Assembly (NCBI GenBank): GCA_017962125.1
Contig: JAGCVZ010000011.1
Span: forward strand, 51,764-115,763
Length of the DNA stretch: 64,000 nt
Direction of reading: 5' to 3'
Source: Alphaproteobacteria bacterium
GTDB taxonomy: Bacteria; Pseudomonadota; Alphaproteobacteria; Rs-D84
The position numbers and the translations under genes were made by a program. The notes below the pieces were generated by a model. It was not told the origin of the DNA. It did no database searches and saw nothing but the letters and a program-made list of their open reading frames with translations. Positions 32,735-40,090 of the stretch are shown here, piece after piece. How positions within the stretch are numbered: the first letter of the stretch is position 1; every line of letters begins with the position of its first letter.

Positions 32735-35497
32735 ATGAAAAAAATTGCATTTTTTGTATTATCTGTGTGCATATCGACGCAATCTTTTGCCGGATGCAGC
32801 GGAACAGTCATACCCCAAGGTACGCAAACAGATCAGTTCATCCCGTCCCAATTTTATTCATCTGCAACTCCGAAATATCTAAAATGCGGTGGTGATGGAT
32901 GTCCAAGCAACACAACGGCATACAATCCACAAGATGGGCTTATTTATATCTGTAATGGCACCCAATGGAAAAAGCTCACAGATGATGAAATAAAAACATG
33001 CAAAAATGGCATCAAAGATCTCTATGCTAAAGATGGAAACGGAGGCGATGATTATTCTAACAATTATCCTATCGCCAAAAAAGAAAGCTATGAATTTGTA
33101 TATCTTTACAAACATCCGACGACAGGTACGGGTGAAGAATTAAACAGTTATTGTAAATTAAGTCTTAATGAATGCAAAAAAATAGAGGATGACTGTTTGA
33201 AGAACAAGGGTGACTTTATCGCTGGTAATTTCGGCTGTTCTTATGGTACAGCCTCATCAACTAAATTAACTATTACTTGTAAAGATCGTGGAGACATTGA
33301 ATGTGAATTACCGTCTAATCATGGTCTAAAGCCTACGCAATGCGACGAATTACAGGGTGACCCTATTGCGGCTAACACGATACTGTATACCACGAGGGAA
33401 ATACATGATAAATGCGGCAAAAAATTAAGTGATGTTATTGCAAAATCGAAATGTCCAAATATACAGGTGGCTCATATTGGGGATAGCCAACGAGTTATCT
33501 TTTGTGCAACCAACCAGAACATAGAAAAAGTATTTACCGCCGAAGAAACGGACGGATGGTCATACGCGCGAAAACAATGCGTAGGCAGTCGGGGAAAGTG
33601 GGAGAACGGACAATGTAAATGCGACCATCTTGAAGGCACAAAATTACAAGGTAACGAATGTTTATGCACAGGTAATCCAAACCAAAAATATTATAGTAAG
33701 TTGTGGAGTGGATGTACAACATTGGCCGATGGCGTGTCTCAGGCCGGAAGTACAACAAAAATATACGGCTTTGGGGAATATAGTCTAAGTTCAATAGATA
33801 GGGCCAACAGTTGTCCACCGAGCGGGGGAAAGTGGGGTGACAACAACTCGTGCAACTGTGATTCGGAAAAATTGAACATGCAACCGGATGAATCAGGATA
33901 TTTCTGTAATTGTAAACCCGGCTATGATTATAAAAATCCTTTGTTTAAATCTGAGGGATGTATCCTAATTGAAGAAATTCCTGGATATAAAGAAACACCA
34001 AAAGATGAAAATCCTGTGGACGAAAATATAGAAATACACGACACTCCCACAGGGGTGGATATACTATCACAAGCTTGCCAAAACACTGGTGGAACAAGAT
34101 ATGATGAATCCACGAAAAAATGCGTATGTGATTCTGCGTCACATCTCAAAACCATTGAAAAAGACGGTTACAGTATATGCCAATGTATGGCAGGGTATAA
34201 ACGCAACAATGCCGATAATACCGCAAATGGCGAATGCGTTGATGCCGGTGATTCAGAAGAGCATCAAGAAGTTGATACCGAAGCCATGCGTAAAGCAGCC
34301 GAAGATGCATATAGAAACGAGTACGATAACGAACAAAGTAATGCCAATAAATTATTAACCGCGGGTTCATCACTTATGACGGGACTTGGCGCGATGCAGG
34401 CGGCGCAAGCGTTGGCTGAGAAAAAGGCCGATGCAGCGGCAGAACAAGATATGGCGGCATACATCAATACATTCAAGTGCGAATATAATAAAGGGAAAAC
34501 CTATAATTATGGTAACGAAGATATTGAATTGCCTTCGGCGGATTTACAAAAATACTATACAGAATACAAACAAATTGCGGATAAATTAAAAGAAACCAAG
34601 GCGGCATTGGGCTTGCGCCCTGGGATAGAAAGTGAAGTTTTATACGACAGTGCACAATCTGGGCTATATCAATATCAAACTGCAGAAATCAAAGGTGGCA
34701 AAGAGACATCGATTTCGCGTGCGTTGTTGAACCCCGAAGGTGAAGATGCGGCGGCATGGAACGCGCAAAAAACAGGAACCACAAAAAATCTAAAAACAGG
34801 TGCCTTGCTTGCTGCCGGTGGTATCGCCACTGGTGTTGTGGGAAATTACCTTATTAACCGCAATCATGAACACACAGAATTGAAAGAACAGTTTGAAACT
34901 GTCACTAGTCGTCTTGAAAAAGAATACCCAGAGATATTTACAGCTCCACAAATAGAACCCCAAGACGAAACTGAACAGCCAGAACAATTAGAAGAACCCA
35001 TACCAGTCTCTCCTGCCCCAGAAAAACCACACGAAGTTACAATAGAGACGGTTAATATATCTGACCAAGCATTTAGTTCCGGCAGTATACAGTTAAGTCC
35101 CGAAGGTAAAACAGCGTTAAACAAAGCCGCCCAAGACATTGGGACTTTGTTAAATAAGTATACTACAATATCAAACATATCGCTTACTGCCGTAGGCTAT
35201 ACCGACCCCCAAGATCTGTCCTCGGCAACAAAAAAACAGCTTGTTAAAGAATACAAAGAAAAATTCGGCGAACTGCCACTTGAATACAATGGGAAAATTG
35301 AAACCAATCAAAAATTATCAGAGGTTCGTGCCAAAGTTGTCCTGGATTATCTGAAAAAAAATATCACTGTAACAACCGCCACAATAGAAACACATCCCGA
35401 AGGCAAAGGCGATGAGGATTGTAAAAATAAAAGCAAAGAAGAGTATCCTTCTTGCAGAATTGTTAAAGTAACAGTAGCCATAACAACAACCGAATAA
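32735..35497 (+). CDS. Large secreted Cys-rich protein with OmpA-like C-terminus
   Basis: A 920-residue exported protein. The signal peptide ends near residue 19-20 (QSFAGC); a Cys right after Gly leaves lipidation possible. Residues 20-500 carry about 40 cysteines, including EGF-like spacings such as CKCDHLEG, CNCDSEK, CNCKPGYDY, CVCDSASH and CQCMAGYKR. Residues 515-585 are helical and Ala/Glu-rich; 690-706 is a hydrophobic Gly/Ala stretch. The C-terminus (about 770-917) resembles the OmpA peptidoglycan-binding fold: FSSGSIQLSPEGK, TAVGYTDP and LSEVRAKVVLDYL. It would be anchored to the cell wall with a disulphide-rich region outside. The OmpA assignment is by pattern and moderately sure. 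Confidence 0.85.
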   Translation: MKKIAFFVLSVCISTQSFAGCSGTVIPQGTQTDQFIPSQFYSSATPKYLKCGGDGCPSNTTAYNPQDGLIYICNGTQWKKLTDDEIKTCKNGIKDLYAKDGNGGDDYSNNYPIAKKESYEFVYLYKHPTTGTGEELNSYCKLSLNECKKIEDDCLKNKGDFIAGNFGCSYGTASSTKLTITCKDRGDIECELPSNHGLKPTQCDELQGDPIAANTILYTTREIHDKCGKKLSDVIAKSKCPNIQVAHIGDSQRVIFCATNQNIEKVFTAEETDGWSYARKQCVGSRGKWENGQCKCDHLEGTKLQGNECLCTGNPNQKYYSKLWSGCTTLADGVSQAGSTTKIYGFGEYSLSSIDRANSCPPSGGKWGDNNSCNCDSEKLNMQPDESGYFCNCKPGYDYKNPLFKSEGCILIEEIPGYKETPKDENPVDENIEIHDTPTGVDILSQACQNTGGTRYDESTKKCVCDSASHLKTIEKDGYSICQCMAGYKRNNADNTANGECVDAGDSEEHQEVDTEAMRKAAEDAYRNEYDNEQSNANKLLTAGSSLMTGLGAMQAAQALAEKKADAAAEQDMAAYINTFKCEYNKGKTYNYGNEDIELPSADLQKYYTEYKQIADKLKETKAALGLRPGIESEVLYDSAQSGLYQYQTAEIKGGKETSISRALLNPEGEDAAAWNAQKTGTTKNLKTGALLAAGGIATGVVGNYLINRNHEHTELKEQFETVTSRLEKEYPEIFTAPQIEPQDETEQPEQLEEPIPVSPAPEKPHEVTIETVNISDQAFSSGSIQLSPEGKTALNKAAQDIGTLLNKYTTISNISLTAVGYTDPQDLSSATKKQLVKEYKEKFGELPLEYNGKIETNQKLSEVRAKVVLDYLKKNITVTTATIETHPEGKGDEDCKNKSKEEYPSCRIVKVTVAITTTE

Positions 35498-35591
35498 AAT
35501 CTTTATGGGCTACTTTCACTGCGCGCACTATGTGCGCTTGTTCCGAACCTTGGCAACTACGTTGCGATGTATCGAACCGTTATACCCACGA

Positions 35592-35628
35592 TAAAATTAA
35601 AATCGGCCTTGTGCCGATTTGAATTTTA
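35592..35628 (-). terminator. Hairpin terminator of tRNA-Pro
   Basis: Arms 35592-35607 and 35613-35628 pair at 15 of 16 positions. On the minus strand the hairpin directly follows the tRNA CCA end and is T-rich on its 3' arm. The design mirrors the hairpin at 1189-1227. Confidence 0.6.
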
Positions 35629-35705
35629 TGGTCGGGGCGACAGGAATCGAACCTGCGACCCCTTGCACCCCATGCAAGTACTCTACCAGGCTGAGCTACG
35701 CCCCG
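35629..35705 (-). tRNA. tRNA-Pro (anticodon GGG)
   Basis: A 77-base cloverleaf on the minus strand: acceptor CGGGGCG paired with CGCCCCG, D arm AGCTCAGCCTGGTAGAGT, and anticodon stem CTTGC/GCAAG around loop ATGGGGT. The T arm contains GGTTCGAATCC and CCA is encoded. Loop position gives anticodon GGG, reading CCC/CCU proline codons. Confidence 0.95.
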
Positions 35706-35770
35706 ACAACAGGGGGTATAGTAATATAAAAATTCATAATTTGCAAACAGATAAATTATGCGACAAAAAA

Positions 35771-35789
35771 AACCGCCAAGGCGGTTTTT
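35771..35789 (-). terminator. Intrinsic terminator of the His-rich peptide gene
   Basis: AACCGCC-AA-GGCGGTT stem with T-runs on both sides (TTTTTG on plus, TTTTTTTG on minus), so it can act in either direction. Confidence 0.75.
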
Positions 35790-35791
35790 GT

Positions 35792-36073
35792 TTACATAAA
35801 AGCAGATATCAACAGTGCCGTTGCAAGAATTATATTACCCGCCCGGGCATGATGATGATGGTGATGATGATGCGACACTACCGGCACAGGGGTAACAACC
35901 TGAACAACATTATGGTGATGCCCGCCATGTCTTGGTGCACCATGCGTATGCGTTACAAATGGTCGCGGCGCATGATGATGCCCACCACCACGAATCGGTG
36001 CCGCCCCAGCCGAGCCAACAAATAACGCCGCAACAACCGCCAAAGATGCAATAAATAGATTATGTTTTTTCAT
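35792..36073 (-). CDS. Small exported His-rich protein
   Basis: A 93-residue protein starting at 36073, after a perfect AAAGGAG box. A signal peptide (MKKHNLF to about GSAGA, cleaved near residue 24) is followed by a His/Gly/Pro/Val segment. It holds 18 histidines in all, including GGGHHH, THTHG, GGHHHN and a run of eight His at 68-75. A hydrophobic C-terminus (NIILATALLISAF) could insert in a membrane. His clusters bind Zn, Ni, Cu or Co, so periplasmic metal binding or buffering is likely but unproven. The intergenic start region is very AT-rich. Confidence 0.75.
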   Translation of the reverse strand: MKKHNLFIASLAVVAALFVGSAGAAPIRGGGHHHAPRPFVTHTHGAPRHGGHHHNVVQVVTPVPVVSHHHHHHHHARAGNIILATALLISAFM

Positions 36074-36235
36074 GTTTATCTCCTTTGATTCAAATTCATT
36101 ATATAATATAATAATTATAAAAATCAACTATTTTTTATAAACTTAAATCTTACTAAATTTCCACTTGCACGAATCGGGAAAAAGTTTCTATATTCACATA
36201 TCAAAAATACAATTAAACTGAAAGGAGGAAACCTT

Positions 36236-36613
36236 ATGATTGTTGGTATCGGCATTGATTTGGTCGAATCAGGACGCTTTCTTGATTGGTCCGCTTTTAA
36301 AAAACAACGCATCTTTACAAAAAAAGAACTTGAATATGCGGATGCTGATAATGCAAATGCAGAAAAGCACTTAGCGAATTTTTGGGCCGCAAGGGAGGCC
36401 TGCTTAAAAGCACTTGGCACAGGATTTGGCGAAGATATCGCTTTTTCTGACATATCGGTTGTGCACGATGATAATGGACATCCCGAAATAATGATTGCAG
36501 GGGGTGCACGAAACGCCCTTAAAGAACTAGCAGGAATGACTGCAACGGTACACCTATCTATCACCGATCAGGATAATTTTTCTGCAGCAATGGTTATAAT
36601 TGAAAAACAATAA
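36236..36613 (+). CDS. acpS: Holo-[acyl-carrier-protein] synthase
   Basis: A 125-residue AcpS-type phosphopantetheinyl transferase that activates acyl carrier protein for fatty acid synthesis. It begins with the Mg-binding GIGIDLVE motif (Asp8), has the FTKKELEYA helix, and the second signature FWAAREACLKALG with the catalytic Glu. Length and motif order are normal. AAAGGAGG precedes the ATG. It stands alone here, not next to pdxJ, era or lepB as in some relatives. Confidence 0.95.
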   Translation: MIVGIGIDLVESGRFLDWSAFKKQRIFTKKELEYADADNANAEKHLANFWAAREACLKALGTGFGEDIAFSDISVVHDDNGHPEIMIAGGARNALKELAGMTATVHLSITDQDNFSAAMVIIEKQ

Positions 36614-36635
36614 TCTCCTTACAAGTATTAAAAAG

Positions 36636-36659
36636 ATATCACACATTTTTGTGTGATAT
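36636..36659 (+). terminator. Intrinsic terminator of acpS
   Basis: ATATCACAC / GTGTGATAT 9-bp stem with a 6-base T-rich loop, followed by TTTTTATG; AT-rich, so of moderate strength, and usable by the convergent gene. Confidence 0.65.
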
Positions 36660-36683
36660 TTTTATGTTAAACCAAATCTTGGT

Positions 36684-38900
36684 TTAATCAGGAATAAATT
36701 CAACCGTCTCGGACACACTATACTGTCCGCCATCATGAATAGTCAAATTACGCTTTGTCTCAGGCTCTGGCTCTTCAACATAGTAATTATTATATTCTTC
36801 TTGCACATACTGTGGTTGTGGTGCCGGAATATATTGTGGCTGTTCGACGTAATAATCCTGAACATATTCTACATTTGCCGGATTATCATAACCAACAACA
36901 GTATCTACATATGTGTCACCCATCGGTACCGAAACAACTTCGTCTTCAAAAATGACATCCGGAGCAGTTACAGCGGTAACACGGGGTGCATTTGAAAACA
37001 CCTGTTTGTCATCACGCGAAACACCATAAGCTTGCTTGCGCGACAAAACATCATCTTCTGATTCAACCAAAGGCTCATCAGGTTCAGCCCCACGCACAAC
37101 ATCATCACTAGGATATCGCACTTCTATTGGTTTATCGTCTAAACTCACAGGTTCATCAACCGGTTGCACTGGCTCTGGTTCAATCGGGGGCACCGGTTCC
37201 GGTTCAATCGGTTGCACCGGCTCTGGTTCAATCGGGGGCACCGGTTCTGGTTCAATCGGTTGCACTGGCTCTGGTTCAATCGGGGGCACCGGCTCAACAA
37301 TCGGTTCAACAACCGGCACTGTTCCGCCATTCTTTTTCTGATACAACCACAGAGTGAAAATCGAAAGCACAATCAATAAAATCAACAAAATATAATACGC
37401 AAAACCCGAACGCTTCTCAGCAACACCCACAGCCCTTGGTTTTTCATAACTTTGTATTGGTGACACCGGTCTTGTTTCCACATCAACCGCAGGTCTTGAG
37501 GCCTCCATTGGCGAAAACGGACGTTTTGGTGTGTTTATACCGGTATTATCATACTGCGCAGTACTTATCCGTTCCGTCGTGTCAACATCAGTCGGCACAG
37601 GTTTATCTACAGACTTTACTTCATCAATGACTGTTTCCTTCGGCTCTTCGTCCTTGACATAATCATTAAAATCGTCATGACGGAAATTATTTTCGAATTC
37701 AGACTTCGCCATATCATCCATATTAGAATCAGTCCTCTTATCACTTGATTCAAGTTGCGATGTTTCTATCGTTTTATCTTCAACTTTATCTCCATCATCT
37801 GTATCGATATCCGTATGTGGCAAAGCATCGTCAGAATCATCGTTTATATCATCATTAGTCGCGTCAGGGAAACCAAAAGCCGCATCATTTTTGTCGCCTT
37901 CGTCATGAACTTCTTCGGGTTTTGGTTCATCACTTGCAATATCAAACGGAGACAAGGGACGCTTAGATTCCATAGTTTGCGCCGGCTTAATATCGGCAAA
38001 TTCAACAGGTTTGAACGCTATTTCTTCATCCAAAATTTCCGGATCTTTGTCCAACAGTGGTTTCACTTCTTCTGAATTATCTGGCATTTTTGATTCCTGT
38101 GGTTCTTGGTTGTTTTCTTGTTCGGTTTCCGGCGCAATATCAGTCACAGACATTTTTGCGACATCCGATTTTTTTGCCTTGGCATCGATGATTTTATGCT
38201 TTATTGGAATACCAACAGATGGACGCTGCAATGCAAGCAAAGCCAAAATAGACTTTTCTTCTTCTCTTGCTATTTCAACACGCCGTCTTGCTTTTTCAAG
38301 ACGCTTCTCAGCCCTAACTAATTTTTCATCTGTTGATTCAATCTGCGCCTCAACGCGCAAAATTCTTGACGCTGATTGCTTGGTCGGTTCGCGCCCGACA
38401 TAAGATTTCTGACGTTCAAGCCTTTTTTGCAAATTATGTATACGATCTTTTAAACTTTTTATTGTATGCTCAGCCTTTTTTGCAGTAATTTTTGCTTTTT
38501 CTATCTCATCTTGGGTGTCGGTCAAGCGCACAGTTGCCGCCCGCCTTACAGCAGCATCACGAAAATCAACTAAATCCGCCAAAGCCGCCTCTATATCGCC
38601 ACCCGCTTCGTATGCATCAATCAAATTTTCATAAACATCTATTCCACCATATTCTACATCAAGCTTTTGATATTTATTATCACGCCGAGGCCGCACAACC
38701 TCTAAATCCACATCATAAACATTCTGCAACAAATCGTCCCAGCGACGTGTCCCATTCGGCCGTACAACCAATAAAACATTAGGTTTATAGTCATCAATAG
38801 TTTCATCAACAACGAACACCAATTTGTTGTCACTATCATACCAGGCGCGCAACAAATTTCCGACAATATCATATTCGGCAAGACGTAAATTTTGAAACAT
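36684..38900 (-). CDS. Bitopic membrane protein with coiled coil, acidic region and Pro/Glu repeats
   Basis: A 738-residue protein of unknown function, starting at 38900 after AGGAGAG. Residues 1-120 form a folded cytoplasmic domain, and 125-217 a long Lys/Glu/Arg coiled coil. Residues 240-480 are acidic and disordered. One membrane helix follows at about 499-521, then a periplasmic Pro/Glu linker of 8-residue repeats (529-581, PIEPEPVP/Q) and an acidic Tyr-rich tail. The motif Arg-Pro-x-Ser-Pro recurs at about 314, 460 and 477. The TonB-like Pro/Glu linker suggests it spans the periplasm. No signal peptide is present; it lies next to gcrA. Confidence 0.8.
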   Translation of the reverse strand: MFQNLRLAEYDIVGNLLRAWYDSDNKLVFVVDETIDDYKPNVLLVVRPNGTRRWDDLLQNVYDVDLEVVRPRRDNKYQKLDVEYGGIDVYENLIDAYEAGGDIEAALADLVDFRDAAVRRAATVRLTDTQDEIEKAKITAKKAEHTIKSLKDRIHNLQKRLERQKSYVGREPTKQSASRILRVEAQIESTDEKLVRAEKRLEKARRRVEIAREEEKSILALLALQRPSVGIPIKHKIIDAKAKKSDVAKMSVTDIAPETEQENNQEPQESKMPDNSEEVKPLLDKDPEILDEEIAFKPVEFADIKPAQTMESKRPLSPFDIASDEPKPEEVHDEGDKNDAAFGFPDATNDDINDDSDDALPHTDIDTDDGDKVEDKTIETSQLESSDKRTDSNMDDMAKSEFENNFRHDDFNDYVKDEEPKETVIDEVKSVDKPVPTDVDTTERISTAQYDNTGINTPKRPFSPMEASRPAVDVETRPVSPIQSYEKPRAVGVAEKRSGFAYYILLILLIVLSIFTLWLYQKKNGGTVPVVEPIVEPVPPIEPEPVQPIEPEPVPPIEPEPVQPIEPEPVPPIEPEPVQPVDEPVSLDDKPIEVRYPSDDVVRGAEPDEPLVESEDDVLSRKQAYGVSRDDKQVFSNAPRVTAVTAPDVIFEDEVVSVPMGDTYVDTVVGYDNPANVEYVQDYYVEQPQYIPAPQPQYVQEEYNNYYVEEPEPETKRNLTIHDGGQYSVSETVEFIPD
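37161..37304. repeat. Six tandem 24-bp coding repeats
   Basis: Units of 24 bp alternate between a form starting CGGTTGCA and one starting CGGGGGCA. Each ends in a GGCTCTGGTTCAAT-like segment, and on the minus strand each encodes eight residues (Pro-Ile-Glu-Pro-Glu-Pro-Val plus Pro or Gln). Units differ by only one or two bases, so the copy number may vary between strains. Confidence 0.85.
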
Positions 38901-38939
38901 TATTTTCTCTCCTGGCATTGTTGCATATCCCCCAAAAAA

Positions 38940-39512
38940 CTATTTCTTTTTCGGCGCCGTAAACTGATAAGCCTGTTTACAATGCTCATAACAATACGGT
39001 TTACCGACAAAAACAGTATGACCACAAAAATGGAAATTTTCAGAATCCGGATCCCCAATTGGCCACCGACACTGATTTGGCTTAAGATTTGCCATCTCTA
39101 ATGCATGTTCGACCATACGCTGGTGCAAAGAAACACCCTTTTTACCGGCAATCGCATGCCCCCCGGTCTGTTTACGCACCGGATTCGCAACAGGTTTCTC
39201 TTTAGGTGCAACCACTTTTGCCTTTACCGGCTTCAAAGGAGCCGCCGGCTTCTTGGCCGCACTTGCGCCCACAGATTTCTTTTCAACCTTTTTGGGGGAC
39301 ACCTTTGCCTTTCTCGTTTCAGTCTTTTGCACAGGCTTTTTCGCGGCAACACCCGAATCAGTTGCCCCAGCATTCCAACCCATACGATGCAACTTTCCAA
39401 CAACCGCGTTCTTTGAAAGCCCCAACTTTTTACCGATTTCCGAAGTAGACAAACCCTTGCCCACCAAAGATTTCAGTTTTTTTAATATATTGCTATCCCA
39501 AGCTTTACTCAT
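38940..39512 (-). CDS. gcrA: GcrA-type cell-cycle regulator
   Basis: A 190-residue protein. The N-terminal DNA-binding helix-turn-helix (about 1-48) reads LKKLKSLVGKGLSTSEIG and GLSKNAVVGKLHRMGW. A Lys/Ala/Pro-rich linker (about 55-130) leads to the C-terminal Cys/His region CRWPIGD, FHFCGH and YCYEHCKQAY. This is the GcrA layout. In Caulobacter, GcrA binds sigma-70 and acts at promoters carrying CcrM-methylated GANTC sites. The linker is longer than in Caulobacter. GcrA is almost confined to Alphaproteobacteria and supports that placement here. Confidence 0.93.
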   Translation of the reverse strand: MSKAWDSNILKKLKSLVGKGLSTSEIGKKLGLSKNAVVGKLHRMGWNAGATDSGVAAKKPVQKTETRKAKVSPKKVEKKSVGASAAKKPAAPLKPVKAKVVAPKEKPVANPVRKQTGGHAIAGKKGVSLHQRMVEHALEMANLKPNQCRWPIGDPDSENFHFCGHTVFVGKPYCYEHCKQAYQFTAPKKK

Positions 39513-39586
39513 TTCGTTTTAACCCTGTATCTATTTATGATAAGATATAGTAACACAAAACCGATTCGAAACGCAAGGAGGAAATA

Positions 39587-40066
39587 ATGTTTTTATACAT
39601 ATTTTGGTCATTTTTTTCCGTTTTAATTCTTATGGCGCTGTGGCTTGGGTACAAAATTGCAAAAACAGATATGCGCCGGCGAATTATTCCAGACGGATAT
39701 TTATTCCCATTATTAATAATAGGTATCGTCATAACGACATTTTTTCCATGGCCAACCAGAATCGAATCGGGCGCGCTTGGCATGGCTTTTGGTTATATAC
39801 TATCCGCAACAATTGGAATAATTTATGACAAGATTTTAACCCATAAAAACCCAAAATCCGAAAGTCCTATTGGTATGGGAGACATTAAACTTATCAGTGT
39901 TGGCGGACTTTGGTGTGGCCCGACGGGACTTGCGATTTCATTGGCCTTGGCGTGTATATTCGGTGCAATATGGGCATACAACAAAAAACAGAATTTTATT
40001 CCTTTTGCACCTTTCTTCATAATTGGTGGAATTTTGTCTTTGATTATAATTACGTTTTTGTTATAA
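39587..40066 (+). CDS. Type IV prepilin peptidase (A24 family), small TadV/CpaA type
   Basis: A 159-residue polytopic membrane protease with about five helices. The two catalytic aspartates are visible: Asp28 in KTDMRRRIIPD and Asp99 in GMGDIKL. It lacks the N-terminal methylase/zinc domain of PilD, as in CpaA/TadV peptidases. It cleaves the leader of prepilins or pseudopilins on the cytoplasmic face of the inner membrane. AAGGAGG precedes the ATG. No pilin, ATPase or secretin gene is in the window; the next three rightward genes encode signal-peptide proteins instead. Confidence 0.9.
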   Translation: MFLYIFWSFFSVLILMALWLGYKIAKTDMRRRIIPDGYLFPLLIIGIVITTFFPWPTRIESGALGMAFGYILSATIGIIYDKILTHKNPKSESPIGMGDIKLISVGGLWCGPTGLAISLALACIFGAIWAYNKKQNFIPFAPFFIIGGILSLIIITFLL

Positions 40067-40090
40067 TGGGCACATAAAGTTGGACAGAGA

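Noticed and set aside
37161..37304. CRISPR-like array of regular repeats
   Set aside because: The units are 24 bp, contiguous, without spacers, and encode an eight-residue Pro/Glu repeat in frame within a long gene.
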